Positions 19,634 to 34,600 of a DNA stretch of 64,000 nt are shown piece after piece. Where the stretch lies: contig JBLRWQ010000002.1 of NCBI GenBank assembly GCA_047921175.1, forward strand, positions 1 to 64,000, written 5' to 3'. The translations under genes and the position numbers were made by a program. Origin of the DNA: T1Sed10-7 sp047921175 (lineage in GTDB: Bacteria; Actinomycetota; Nitriliruptoria; Nitriliruptorales; Nitriliruptoraceae). The notes beneath the pieces were generated by a model. That model did not search any database and was not told where the DNA came from. It saw nothing but the letters and a program-made list of their open reading frames with translations. Positions within the stretch are counted from its first letter, which is position 1, and each line of letters starts with the position of its first letter.

Positions 19634-22600
19634 TTGCCAGGTTCTGCACGGCCGATCGGCTCCCTCGTGGGGGTCCTTTCCGCTGCGCCCAGGACCTTCG
19701 GCAGGGTCGTGCTCCTCGCCATCGGTCTGCTCGCGCTCCTCGTCCTCGCCAGCGGCGCGGCGGTGGCCGAGGAAGCCCTCTGCGACGAGGCGTCGTGCAC
19801 CCTCGAAGGCGGAGGGACCACCGACGCGTCACCGACGCCGGAGGCGCCCGCGGAGGAGACCGAGGCGGACGCCTCCCCGGAGTCGTCGGAGGACCGGACC
19901 GACGATCCATCCGCGGACCTTCCTGACGAGATCGACGAGCCGACGGAGACCTCCTCCGACGTCACCCCGGAGCCAGCGGCTTCAGAGCCAACGGCCTCGG
20001 AGTCCGATCCGGCGGAGGATGACGGAGTGCCGGACGGCGACGGCACGACCGACGGCGGGTCCGCGTCGTCATCCACCGACGCCGATGGTGCCGCGGTAGC
20101 GGACGACGACGGTGCGATCGACCCTGACGGTTCCGCCGATGGCTCGGCTGAGGCTTCGGCTGACGCCGAGCCCGGCACCGAGGAACTCGACGCCAGCGCC
20201 GAGGCATCCGAGTCCGATGGTCGGGATGCTGACGAGGCGACGTTCGAGGTGGTCGAGCCCGGTCCGTGGGAGGTGCTGCTCCCGGGCGGCGCCGTCACGG
20301 TCGTGTTCGGCGTCGACGAGGACGGCCAGCTGACCGTCACGGTGGACGGGGAGACCCGCCCGCTCGACGAGGTCACCGCGCTCATCCTGGTCGGCACCGC
20401 GGCCGACGACGACATCACCATCCTCCACCTCGACGGCAACCCCGGTGTCGAGGTGGCCGTCGACGGCGGGGGTGGCGAGGACACCCTGCGCGCGCCGGCC
20501 GACGACGGGTCGTGGACGATCACCGGGACGGACTCCGGCAGCATCGGGGCGATCACCTTCACCGACGTCCGCCACCTCGTGACCGCCGACGGCACCGCCT
20601 CGACCTTCGTCGTCACCGACTCCGGCTCGTTGACCGGCTCGGTCGACGGCGGCGACCCGGCGGCCGCGACGATCGACGTCCAGCGCCACCACCAGCTCGC
20701 GGTCTACACGGCGACCGGGCCGTCCTCGGGGACCATCACCTTGGACGGGGTCGCCTTCTCCTACCGCGGTGTCACCCTGCTGCTCGGCGGCACCGAGAAC
20801 CGGGTCATCCAGGGCACCGCGGCCTCGGACCAGATCGCGATCGGCTACGAATCCGGCGAGGTGGTGGTCACGAGCTCCACCCAGGCGACCCAGCGGTTCG
20901 ACCTCCCGACCAGCAGCCTGACCATCGACGGGATGGCTGGACGGGACACGGTCACGCTCTCCGGCCTGCTGCCCTTCGGCGACACGGACCTCACGATCAA
21001 CGCCGAGGTCATCGTCGTCGGTGCGACCGTCGAGCTCACGACGTCAGGGACCGTCACGTTGGCAGCGAGCGACGAGCTTCGCTTGGCAGACCCTGCGAGA
21101 GACCTCGGGCTGCTCGGTGAGTTGATCACGGGCGAGAAGTTGATCGAGGAACTGCTCGAGGACCTGATCGAAGCGCTGCTCGCTGGCGGGTCACTCGACG
21201 GTGCGCTCGGCGCGAGCGGCGTGAACTCGGACAGCGTCCTCGGTCCCTTGGTGGCCGCGGTCGAGGCGCTGTTCACGCCATCGGCCTCGAGCTCCCTGAC
21301 CATCACGGGCGGAGCGATCAGCGCCGGCGAGCTGATCCTCACCTCGACCGCCACGGTCGAACACGACCTCGCGCAGCTCCTCGCGGGCATCCTCGAGAGC
21401 ATCCTCGCGACCATGCTCGAGGAGGATCGTCCAGACATCACGGAGCTCCCGCTAGCGATCAGCTTCGTCGATGTCACCGCTGACCTCCAGGTCTCGGACG
21501 CGACGCTCACCGCGACGACCAACGCCACCGATACGGAACCCAGCAGCGGCAAGTTGACGATCGCGAGCCACGCCGGTGTCGACCTGGTCGGCACCGCCAA
21601 GGGCTTCGCGGGTATGACCGGCATCGACGCCGATGCCGCGATCGGCGTGACCGACATCGAGAGCACCGCCACGACCACGGTCACCGGCTCGAGCGTCCTG
21701 ACGGCTGCCGGCGACCTCGCGATCGGCGCGTCCAACAACGTGACCGTCGAGATGACGGGGGACGCCTCGGGGGCGAGCCTCGGCGCCGGTGTCGCCATCG
21801 TGCTGATCGAGCAGACGACCACCACGACCGTCGACAACGTGGTCGACCTCGGTGACGGCCTGTCCGGCGCCTCGATCTCGATCACGGCCGACACCCTCAC
21901 CGACGTGATCGCCACCGCGACCTCGAGCCCCGGCGGTGCCGACCCGGAGGGAGCCAGCGACGCCGGACCCGGCGACCAGGCCGCCGACCTGCCGACGCCC
22001 GAGGGACCCGAGGGACCGGAAGGACCCGACTCCACGGCGAGCAGCTTCCCGGACATCGCCGCCGCCTTCGCGATGCACGAACTGACCGGGACGACCCGGG
22101 CGCTCCTCGGCGGCGCCGGCACGGTGACCGCGTCCGCTTCTAGTGGCGGCCTGACCCTGCGGGCGGCCAGTGCGGCCCGCGGGATCGTCGAGGCGGATGG
22201 GTCCCCTGCCGAAGCCACGGATCCAGCGTCCACCGGCACGGACGACGACCCCCTCACGGTCGGGGCGGCCGTCGCGCTCAACCTGGTCAGCCTGACCACG
22301 GAGGCCCTGCTGGCCGGTCCGGTGGACGTGTCGGGCGGCCCGGCGCACATCACGGCCCTGACGTGCGGGCCGACCGGTGACCACGGCGACGACACCCTCG
22401 AGCTCCTCGGGTCCGTCTGCGGCACCGACCCGGCGGACCTCGACGCGGCAACCTTCAGCACCTCAGCCACCTCGGGCGCCTCCGACGCGGACGCGTTGTC
22501 CGCGGCCGGATCCTTCGCCATGACCCGGCTCGTGATCGTCACCGACGCCGGACTGGCGGAGGGCGTGACCCTGACACTGACCGGCGACGACCGGGACGTC

Positions 22601-25600
22601 ACGATCACCGCGGCCTCCGCGACCGACACCACCACCGCCGCGGACGCGACGACCGACAGCGAGGGTGCGTCCGTCGGCCTCGGCGCGTCGGTCGCGCTCA
22701 GCCTCCTCGACAGCCGGACCATCGCACAGGTCGCCGAGGACGCCAGCGTGTCGGGTACCCGGGACCTGCTCGTGATCGCGCGCTCGACCGACGACATCAC
22801 GACCACGGCCGTCGGCGGTGCGAGCGGTGGCGTGGCGGTCAGCGCCTCGGTTGCGGTCACGATCGCGGACGTCATCACGCTCGCCCTCGTCGCACCCGGA
22901 CCCGCGTTGGCCCTGACCGGGGATCTGCGCCTCAGTGCCGTGCAGCAGACCACCGTCGCCACGACCGCCAAGGGCGCCGCCGACGGGGAGACCGCTGCCG
23001 TTGGCGTTGTGCTCGCGCTGACGCTCGGCGACCAGTTCGTAGCCGCTCGGCTCGAACGCAACGTGATCGAGGTCGTAGACCTCACGCTCGAGGCGCTCGG
23101 AGAAGGCAGCTCCTTCACCACTGAGGCGACCGCCAGCGCCACCGGGGCCCCCGGCGAGTCCGACGACCCCGATGATCCAGCCGCACCTGCCTCCCCCGAC
23201 GACCAGGTCAAGGACCAGCGCGGGTACGCCGAGGCCCTGGCCGGCCGCGACGAGGGCAAGGGCGGCGAGACCCCGGCGATGGAGACCTCCGACGGATCCG
23301 TCACCGTCGCAGCGGCCGTCTCCGTCAGCGTCGTCTCCACGATGTCCGAGGCCCGGCTTCCCGGTGACGTGACCGTGACCGCCACAGGCGGCATCACCCT
23401 CACCACGACCGCCCGTACCGACAACGCGACGACCGCCGACGGCTCGACCGTGCAGGCCCGCGGTCCCCCCGAGGACGGATCAGAGAACGGCACCTCCGAG
23501 CCCGACGGCAACGGCACCACCGAGGAAGAGGCATCCGGCGTCGGCATCGGCGTCGCGGTCGCCGTCAACCTCACCACCATCTCGAACCTGGCCCTCCTCG
23601 AGGGCACCGTCACCGCCACCAGCGTGACCATCTCCGCAGGTATGGACCCCGGTGACGACGGCGAGCACACCATCGCCGCAAGCGCGACCTCCGGGGCATC
23701 CGACGGCAACGTCGGTGTAGCCGGCTCCCTGGCCCTGACCATCGTCCGGACCGAGACCCGGGCGGAGCTCACCGCCGGGTCGAGCGTCACCCTCGTCGGT
23801 ACCGAGGCGGACCGAGCGGTCGAGCTCACGGCGACCTCGAAGACGGCAGCCGGCGCCAAGGCGGACGCGAAGACCGATTCCGAGTCTGGCTCGGTCGGGG
23901 TCGGCGCCTCCGTCGCCATCGTCCTGATCGACGAGGAAACCCTCGCGGGGCTGGCGGGGGCGACCCTCACCGAGGCGCACGACCTCACCATCGAAGCCAG
24001 CACCGACCACACGGTCACCAGCGAGGCGAGGGCCGGCGCCGCATCGGGCAACGTCGCCGTCGCCCCGGTCGTCGCGGTGACCCTCTCCAACCTCGTCACC
24101 GACGCCCGGCTCGGGGCGCACGACGACGCGCTCGCCCTGGCCGGGGACCTCGAGGTCACCGCCACCCAGACCGCCACCATCACCGCTTCGGCCGAGGGCG
24201 ACGTCGAGGGCTCGCTCGCGTTCGGCGCGGCGGTCGTGGTCACGATCGCCGAGCACGCCGCCACCGCGACGACCGACCGGGATCTGGATATCGCCGGTGA
24301 CGCGTCCTTCACCGCCGCCGGGAACAGCCAGGTCACCTCCACAGCCACCGCCTCCGCGGCGGGCGCTCCCGAGGAGGACGAGGACTCGAAGGAGGGTGGC
24401 GAGCAGACGGTCGACGATGACGTCTCCCGACAGGTCTCGTTCGCCAACCAGACCTCCACCGCCAACAGCGGCAAGGGCAGCACCGCCGAGGCGCCCTCCG
24501 CGGAGACCGCCCCGGAGGGTGAGGACGACGGTGACGGCGTCCAGATCTCCGTCGCAGCAGCGGTCGCGGTCACCCTGGTGGAGACCTCGGCGTCGGTCGC
24601 CGTCGATCAGGACCGGACGCTGGTGGTCGGCGGCACGCTCAACCTGACCGCGACCGGGGCAACCACCGCAGGGGCGACGGCCGACGGACAGGCGGTCACC
24701 GCAGAGGCCGGCACGGCGGCCATCGGCGCCGGCGTGGCGATCGTGTCCGCGCAGGTGGACGTTGACGCGGTGATCGCCGGGACCCTGGAGGTCGGTGCCC
24801 TGACCGTGGCCGCCGGCATGACCGACGACGCAACCCACAGCTTCTCCGCCGCCAGCACCTCCGGCGCGGGCGGCGGCAAGGTCGGCGTCGCGGCCTCCTT
24901 CTCCCTGGTGCTCGCCGAGGTGACCACGACCGCAACCCTGGGGCCGGACGCATCCGTCACGATCACCAGCGAAGGCGGGGACGTCTCCCTTACCGCCACC
25001 TCGACCTCCACGACCACGCTGACGGCAGAGCCCGCGACCGAGGACGGCACCCCGAGTTCCAGCCTGGTCGGGGTGGGCGCCTCGGTGGCCATCGCCGTCG
25101 TCAACGACACGGTCACCGCGGGCCTGGCCGACGGCGCGGTGCTGGTCGCCGCGGCACCGGTTGCGGACCCGGTGCTGGTCCCGGTCATCGGCTCGGTCAC
25201 CATCGCCGCCATCGGCGGGCACGACGTCACCGTGACCGCCCAGACGGGTGCTGACGGCGGCAAGGTCACCGTCGCCGCAGGTGTTGGGGTCGCCGTCGTC
25301 AACCTCACCGTCACCGCTGAGCTCGGGACGGGCCTGGAGCTCCTGCACGAGGGCGACCTGGATGTGGAGGCGTCCCTGTCCTCCACGATCACCAACACCG
25401 CCAAGGGCGACGCCTCGGACGCCGGCACCGCCGCGATCGGGGCAGCCGTCGCGGTCACCGTCGCACGCGTGGACTCCAACGCAACGACACGGCGCGACAT
25501 CAGCACCGACGGAGCGGTGTCGTTCACCGCGACCACGGACGCGAGCGTCACCAGCGCGACGCAGGCCTCCGCCGCAGGTTCGCCGGGCGAGGACGACGAG

Positions 25601-28600
25601 GAGGACGCGCCGGAGCAGAACGTCGACGGCCAGGTCGACAGCCAGCTCAAGCACGCCGACCGGCTCAGTGACGGCAAGGCCGACACCGGGGACACCCAGG
25701 CTCCCTCCGCCAGCGCCCAGGAGGACGATGAGGACAGCTCCACCCAGGTCAGCGTTGCCGCGTCGGTCGCCGTCACCCTGGTCTGGTCCGGTGCGACCGC
25801 GGAGCTGCCCGCCGAGGTCACCATCCGCTCCGGTGGCGTGCTGACCCTGGCGGCCAGGAGCGCCGTCGACGTCACCGCGACCGCCGACGGCAGTGCGACC
25901 GAGAGCGACACCGCCAACATCGGGGTCGGCGTGTCGATCGTGCTGGCGGAGGTCACCACCCGCGCCCAGGTGGCCGGCCAGGTCACCGCGGCGGGGCTCG
26001 CGCTGGTCGCCGAGCACCCGGAGGACGGCGCGCACGCGTTCACCGCCACCGCGACCTCCGGAGCCAGCGGCGGCAAGGTCGGTGTCGCCGGTTCGTTCGC
26101 GCTGGTGATCGGCTCGGTCCTGACCGAGGCCTGGGTCGCTGACTCCGCTGAGGTCACGCTGACCGGCGGCGGCCCGCTGGAGGCCAGCGCCACCTCGACC
26201 CTGTCCTCGACGGTCACGGCGCTGCCGGCCTCCAAGGACGAGGAGGTGGAGGAGGACGACGGCGCAGGCGGCACCGACACCGTCGTCACGGCCACCACCG
26301 TGGGCGTCGGTGCCTCCGTCGCCGTCAACCTCGTCGATCAGGACACGCTGGCTGGACTCCACGCCGACGCCGTGGTGGACCTGGAGGACGACGAGGAGCT
26401 GACCGGCCTCACCATCACCGCCACCTCGGTGCACACGCTGACCACCGAAGCCCGCGCCGGCGTCGAGGGAGGCAAGGTCGCGATCGCCCCGGCCGTGGCC
26501 GTCGTCATCTCCAACGCGCGCACCGAGGCTCTGGTCCCTGCCAGGTCTGCCGCATCTGCGTTGACGTTGACCGGCCCCGCGACCGTCACCGCCGATCACC
26601 TCGCGACCATCAGGACCACCACCTCCGGCGAGACCGAGGCCAAGACCGCCGCGATCGGGGTGGCGGTCGCCGTCGTGCTGGTCGATCACGTCGTCGACGC
26701 GTTCCTCGCCCGGGACGTCACCGTCGACGGGAACACCACCGCCGCCGACGCAGCGGTCACGGTCGCGGCCAACGCCTCCCTCGAGGTGACCAGCGCCGGG
26801 ACCGCATCCGCCCGTGGGGCACCTGACGAGGACGACGAGAAGAAGCCCAGCGGCGGCGTCGATGGCCAGGCCGAGAACCAGCGCAGCTTCGCCGACGGGC
26901 TGACGAAGGGCGACGACTCCACCCGCAACCGCGGCTCGAGCGACACGCCGACGCCGAGCTCCGACTCCGAGACCGAGGACAGCAACGACAACAGCGTCAC
27001 GGTCACGGTCGCCGCCGCCGTGGTCGTCAACGTCGTCGACCTGGTCGTGGACGCGTCGATCGCCGATGACGTCATCATCGATACCCCCGGCGCCATCTCC
27101 GTGACCGCCACCACGCTGGCCTCCGTCACCGCGAGGACCGACGGGTCCACCGTCCGGCCGCCGCTCGACTGCGACGACCTCGAGGGCGACGAGAAGACCA
27201 GCTGCGAGGACGAGAAGAAGGCGTCTGAGGATGCCGGCATCGACACCGTGGGGGTCGGCGCCGCGGTCAGCCTGACCTGGTTCGACGCTCGCACCCGCGC
27301 CACCGTCGGGGCCGACGCGACGCTGACAGCTGCCGCCATCACGGTCGCCGCCAGCACCGCCGGGCTGCTCGAGCCCGAGACGGACGACGACGAGGCCGAG
27401 GGCGGCAGCGAGCCGGAGGCTGGCACCGAGGAGGAGGACGAGGACGAGCTCGACCGGTTCGTCACCTCCACCGCGCGCTCCGGCGCCGGCTCCGCCAAGG
27501 TCGGGATCGCCGGCTCGTTCTCCCTCGTGATCGCGGGCGTCGAGACCCTCGCCCAGGTCGGCGCAGGCGCCGAGCTGGCCACCACCGACGAGACCAGCGG
27601 GGACGTCGAGGTGACCGCGGCCTCGCAGGTGCGGATCGACACGACCGCCACCTCCGAGACCAAGGACGCCGCGCTGGTCGGTATCGGCGCGTCGATCGGC
27701 GTCAACCTGATCGAGGTCACGGTCACCGCCGAGCTCCTCGGTGACGAGGTCACCGCAGCCGGTGCGGCCCTCGTCGACGCTGACAGCCGGACCGTGATCA
27801 CCGTCGACAGCAACTCCGGAGTGACGGGCAAGGCCGAGCAGGACAAGGACGAGAACGACGAGCCGACGACGTCCGAGAACAACAAGGGCGGCTTCCAGGG
27901 CACCTTCTCCGGGGCCGGCTCCGGCAACACCATCGACGCCACCGTCACCGCCCGGATCGTCGACACGGTCGTCACCGCCACCTCGGTGACCATCTCCGCG
28001 GCCGACGTCAGCACCATCACCGCCAAGGCGACCGCGGACGCGATCAACAAGGTCCCCGCGGAGAAGACCGCGATCTCCATCGGCGCCAGCTTCGCCTTCA
28101 ACGACATCGCAGCCGTCGTCGAGGCGCGCGCGACGGACGCCGACCTGACCGCCACGGACGGCGACATCGTCGTGCGTGCGACCGAGCAGGCCACGATCAA
28201 CGTCGAGACCAGTGCCGAGGGCGGCACGCTCCAGGAGTCCAGCAGCAAGAAGACCGGCTCCACCACGGGCGGCAAGAGCGGCTCCGGTGGTCAGAACGGC
28301 AAGCCCGGGTTCGCCTTCACCGGGGCCGGCAGCGGCTCCGCCAACATCATCAGTATCACGGTCTCGGCGATCGTCGAGGACACCCCCCTGGACGCCTCCG
28401 GTGACATCCGGGTCACCGCGAGCGACGACTCCTCGATCGACGCCGACGCGGGCGCCGCCGCGGAGACCAAGGCCAAGGGCAGCTCCTTCACCATCGGGGT
28501 GTCGGTCTCCTACAACGACATCGACACCACCGTCGAGGCGGCGATCATCGCCGATCCCGCGCTGGAGGACCGCATCACGGTGGAGGCCGGCAACGACCTC

Positions 28601-31600
28601 GTCGTCGAGGCCATCTCCAGCCCGAGCATCATCGCCCAGTCCGTGGTCGGTGCGCTGACCACCGACCGCAAGATCCCGAGCATCCCCGGGGTGCCCGACA
28701 TCCCCGGAACGGTCGACGGTGACGATGGCGGCAGCTCCTCCACGTCGTCAGCATCCTCCGACGAGGGTGGCGCCAGCCCGATGTCGACCACCTCGACCCC
28801 GGCCGTGGGCTCCGGTGGCGGTGGAGGCGGCGGAAGCCAGGGCGACAGCGGCAGCCGGTTCAAGGCCACCGGTGCCGGGTCCGTCGCGATCAACCTCATC
28901 GACAGCGAGGTCGAGGCGCGTCTCCACGGCGTCGCGGTCACCACCGGCGGCGACGTGACGGTGACGGCCACCGACACCGCCGAGATCTCCGCCGACAACA
29001 CCGCCTGGGCGGCGACCATCACCACCAGCGGCAAGGAGAAGACCAACGGCGTCACGATCGGTGCGGCCGTCTCCGTCAACGAGGTCACGAGCCGGGTCAC
29101 CGCCGCGATCGACGACGCCCCCGTGACCGCCGGCGCGGGCGTCCTCGTCCAGGCGACGAGCAGCACCGCGATCACCGCCGAGGGTCTCGGCATCGCCGGC
29201 AGCGTCGACACCACCAAGAGCGATGGCGGGTTCAACCTCAGCGCGGCCGGCACCGTGATGGTCAACGCGATCGATGCCGCGGTCGTGGCCCGCATCACCG
29301 GGGACGTCCTCGTCGAGGCCGAGGGCGGCGACGTGGTCGTCACCGCCGGCAACACCTCCAAGATCGACGCGGACGCCGGCGCGGTCAGCGTCGTGTTCAG
29401 CCGTGGTAGCAGCACGGGGCTCAGCTTCGGGGCCTCGGTCGCCATCAGCGAGATCGAGAGCCACGTCGCCGCGCTCGTCGAGGACGCGACCGTCACCGCG
29501 ACCGGTGACGTCGAGGTCACCGCGGAGGCCGCCGGATCGATCACCGCGCTGGCCTTCGCCGCGTCGGGCTCCGGATCGGTCGGCGGAGACAAGACCAGCT
29601 TCAACCTGGCCGGCGCCGGCGCCATCGCCCTCAACGACATCGTCGGCAGCGTGCGGGCCACCATCGATGGCGCCGAGGTGACCGCGGCAACGGTCACGGT
29701 GCACGCAACGGACGACACCGACATCACCGCGGACGCCGGCGGTGGCTCGCTGTCCTTCTCGATCGCCTCCGAGAAGAACATCTCGATCAGCCTGGCCGCC
29801 TCGGTCGGGATCAACGACATCGCCCGCGAGGTCGAGGCCGCCATCCGCGACGCGGAGATCACCACCACCTCGACCGCGTCGGACACCACCACCGTCACGG
29901 TCCGGGCCTCCTCCGAGGCTGAGGTCCACGCCTTCGGCATCAGCGTCTCCGCCTCGCTGTCTGCGGGCAAGGACTCGACCAGCGTCGCCGCCGCGGTCGG
30001 CGTGACCGTCGCCATGAACCGGATCGGCGAGCTGACCCAGGAGGGGCGGGTCTTCCCGCACGCGACCCGCGCCGTCATCGACGGCAGCACGGTCCTGACC
30101 AACGGTGGGCACGTGGTGGTCGAGGTGGTCAACGCCGCCAGCATCGAGACCACCGCTGCCGCGGTCGCGGTCAGCGTCGCCGCCGGTCAGAAGGGCATCG
30201 CACTGTCGGGTGGCGGTGCCGCCGCCACCAACGTGATCCTCGGCAGCGCCGAGGCGCTGATCGTCGACAGCACGCTCGGAACCGCAACCGCGTCCGAGGG
30301 CGTCGGCAACGTCACGGTCACCGTGCACAGCACCCGCACCATCGAGGCGACGATCATCTCGATCGCCGCGAGCGTCGGGGTCGGTACCTCGACCGGCGTC
30401 GGCGCAGCCATCGGCATCGCGGTCGCCCGCAACTTCATCGGCTGGGACCCCTTCGCCACCCAGGAGGCGACCTGGCTGGACACGGCCGACCCGACCACCT
30501 TGGTGGCCGGCCAGACCGTGCGCATCTCCGACGGCCCGCGCACCGATGAGCTGTACCGCTGGGTGGGGGAGCAGCTGTCGGCAACGATCGACCTCGGCGC
30601 CTTCGACATGGAGAACCCCGAGCGCTGGGCCCCGAGCGACCTCGCACCGGACGACCCGGTCGTCATCAACGTCCCCGTCGCGTCGAGAGAGACCGACGAT
30701 GACGGCGACGACACCTCCGTCACCTACGACGAGCCCTCCACCTTCCTCGTCGGCCGGGCCTACAACTTCGACGGCACCGTGCTGCTCTTCCTCGGCTACG
30801 AGTGGACCGCGACCCAGGAAGGCATCGCAGAGGACGACGCCGAATTCGACCACCGCATCGACGTCGACGACCTGACCGTGCTCGCGATCGGAGACCGGGT
30901 CTTCGTCCCGGGCCAGGAGGGCGTGCAGGACAACGTCGTGTACGTCTACAACGGGATCGGCGAGGTCCCGGAGGACTTCACCGCCTTCATCGACCTGGAA
31001 TCCGAGGACTACTCGGACCGCTCCCGGTGGGTCCACGTCCTGAACGACGCCGTCGGGGACGCGACCCGGGCGGAGGTCCGCAGCTCCGAGATCCACAGCG
31101 ACGGCGAGCTGCTGGTCACCGCGACCGCGGAGCAGCGCATCGAGGCGACCGTCGTGTCCGCCGCCGTGGCGCTCGCGGGCGGCAAGAAGACCTGGGTCGC
31201 GATCGGTGGGGCCGGGGTCTACGCGGAGAACCGCATCGGCGCCACCACCGAGGCCCGCATCGTCGGCTCGAAGGGCGACGGCATCATCGCCGACCGGGTC
31301 ACGATCACCGCGCTGGACCGCTCCAGCATCCGCGCCGTCGCCGCAGCCGCCGCGGTCGCGGGTTCGCTCGGCGGCAAGCTCGGGGTCTCCGTCGCCATCG
31401 GGCTGTCGATCGCGATCAACAGCATCGACCGGGACCTCGTCGCCGCGATCGACGACGCGACCGTGGAGACCACCGGCGGCGACGTCGTGATCACCGCCAC
31501 GGCGCTCGCGACCGCGCTGGAGACCGTCGACTTCGTCGGTCGCACGGTCAAGATCACCGTCGGTGAGGACGACATCGACGTCCCGCTGGATGAGGACTCC

Positions 31601-34600
31601 CTCGACCTCGCCGTCAGCGACGTCGCCAACTCGCCGGGACCCGACGACGGGGATGCCGGCAGCTACGACCCGAGCGGCACCACCTACCGCACCGACGAGT
31701 CGGACGGCTGGACCAGCGTGCTGGAGCCCGGCGACACCGTCCGGGTCATGTCCGGACCGCACGTCGGCCGCATCTACCGGTACGTCGGCGGCAAGGTCGA
31801 CACGGGCAACGAAGACGTTGCCGTCGACATCGCCGCCTACTTCAACCTCGCGACCTCCGCGCCGTCCAACCCCACCCTCTGGGAGCTGGTTGCGCTCTCG
31901 CCCGCCGAGGTGCTGACCCTCCAGCAGGCCATCGCCCAGGTGCTGCGGGACGCCGGGCTGGAGCTCAGCACGACCCGGGTGGTCGTCGAGGACGGGGAGA
32001 CCGAGGAGCGGTTCTCGCTCAGCGTCGTGGCGCTCACCCCCGGCGCGCTGTGGCAGGTCATCGACGTCGAGGGCCGGTCCTACGTGCTCGAGCTGAACGC
32101 CGACGGGCAACTGGTCATCTCCGCGCCGACGATCGACGTCGTGTCCGCTGCGGCCGCCCTCGCCGTCGGCATCGGCGGCAAGGCCGGCATCGCGGTCGCC
32201 GGCGCCGGTGCGATCGCAACCAACGAGGACAGCAGCCGCGTCGACGCCCGGATCTCCGGCAGCACCGTCACGAGCGCCGGCGACGTCCTGCTCCGCGCGA
32301 CCAACGACTCGACCATCACCGCCACCATCGTCGCGGCGGCCCTGTCGGTCGGCGTCGGCGGTGCGGCCGGCGTTGGCGCCTCGATCGGCATCGCGATCGC
32401 GGTCAACGACCTCGGGACGACGTCACGCATCGCCGCCACGATCATCGACTCGGTCGTGACCGCCGCCGGCGCCGTGGACCTGCTCGCCACCTCCACCCAG
32501 CGGATCAACGCCATCGTCGTGGCGGCCAGCGTGGCCGTCGGTGCCGGCGGCAAGGCCGGCGTCGGCTTCGCCGGGTCCGGGGTCATCGCCCTGAACGAGA
32601 TCGGCAGCCGCGTCCTCGCGGAGATCCGCTGGACCCCCGACGACCTCGTGCCGCCGGCGCACACCCTGACCGCCGACGTGGTCCGGGTCGTCGCCCGCGA
32701 CGCCGCGACGATCACCACGGTGGCCGTGGCTGCCGCGGTCTCCGCCGCGTTCGGCGGCGTGGCCGGCGTGGCGATCTCCATCGGCGTCACGATCGCGGAG
32801 AACACCATCTCCACCGTCGTCGAAGCCCTCGTGCATGGCGGTGACCTGCTCGCTCGGGCCGGTGGGGTCCTCGTCCAGGCCATCAGCGACGCCCTCATCC
32901 GCAGCGTGTCCGCCGCAGCCTCCCTGGCCCTCGGCTTCGGTGGCACGGCCGGGATCGCGGTCGCCGGTGCCGGGACCCGGTCGGTGAACACGATCCTGAG
33001 CCAGACCAGCGCCCGGATCCGTGACGCCGAGGTCGCCGCGCTCATCGACGACACCGTGGGCACCAGCGGGATCTGGTGGGAGTCCGGCAGCGTCGAGGTC
33101 GCCGCGCACGACCGCGCCCGGATCGAGGCCGTCGTCGTCGCAGCATCGGCATCGGTCGCGGTCGGTGGGACCGTCGGGGTCGGCGCCTCCATCGGCGTCG
33201 CCCTGGCTCGCAACGAGATCGGCGTCATCAACGACGACAGCCTCTACGCCAAGTGGAACTCCGACGAGGAGGACACGGAGCGCGCGGCCGACGGCAACGG
33301 ACAGGCTGGCGGCTTCCAGCTCGCTGTGGGCGAGAGGGTCCGGATCGTCTCCGGCCCGCGTACCGGCGATATCTACGAGTACCTGGGGCAGTCGATCAAC
33401 CTGATCGCGATCGACTACAGCAACAGCAGCGACTGGGCGTTCGTCGCCGGGTACGACGAGGACGACGCGGACACCCACGAACTGGACGTGCCCTACACGT
33501 ACGAGGTGACCGACACGCCTTCCACCCTCGTGGTGGGAGACCGGGTGCTGGTCGACGGGAACATCTACCGGTACACCGGGAGCCCGATCCTCGAGCCGTA
33601 CCTCCACCTGCCCAGCCAGGACTACCGGGACAGCTCCCGGTGGGTCCGCGTCGGCACCAGCGAGGTCGGCTCCACGACGGTCGCGGAGATCATCGGCTCC
33701 GAGGTCACGACGGATGGCACGGTGACGGTCACCGCCCTGTCCGAACGCGAGATCGACTCGTTCGTCCTCAGCGGCTCGGCGGCCATCGCGGGGTCCGGGG
33801 CGGTTGCGATCGCCCTGGCGGGCTCCGGCGCCGAGGCCTCCAACACGATCGCTGGCGCGACCCGGGCGCGCATCGCCGACGGCAGCGTCGTCCACGCCGA
33901 CCACGGGGTGACCGTCAGCGCGTCGGACACGTCCGAGATCGAGGCGGTCGTCGCCGCGGTCGCGGTCTCGGTCGCCCTCTCCGGCACCCTGTCGGTCAGC
34001 GCCTCGATCGGCGTCTCGATCGCGCTGAACGAGATCCTCAACACCGTCGAGGCCTCGATCGAGGACAGCACGGTCATCAGCGATCTCGGTGGGATCACGG
34101 TCGAAGCTATCGAGGACGCCTCGATCGACGCCACGTCGGTCGCCGTCGCGGTCTCCGTCGCGGTCAGCACCATCGGCGTGGCGCTCAGCGGTGCCGGCGC
34201 CGAGGCCACCAACCTCATCGCCAACGAGGTCGACGCCCGGATCGTCGGCAGCACCGTCGTCGCCGGGGCCCTCGGGATCGACCACCGCGACACCGACCTG
34301 CTGCGGACCCTCGAGCAGGGCGCCTGGGTCCTTCGCAGCGACGGCACGGTCGTCCGCTACCTCGGCCCGACGCTCACGCGCACCACGAGCGAGGACCCGA
34401 TCGACCTCGCCTACGAGTTCTCGAACCCGGACGCGGACCAGCTGGCCGAGCGTCCGCGCTTGACCGTCGACGCCGACTGGTTCGACACCGGCCGCGAGAT
34501 CAGCCACGACGTCGAGGTCCTGGCCACGACCTCCTCGACCATCACCTCGCTCGTCGGCGCAGCGGCAGCCGCGGTCAGCGGTGGGTTCGTGGCCGTCTCG

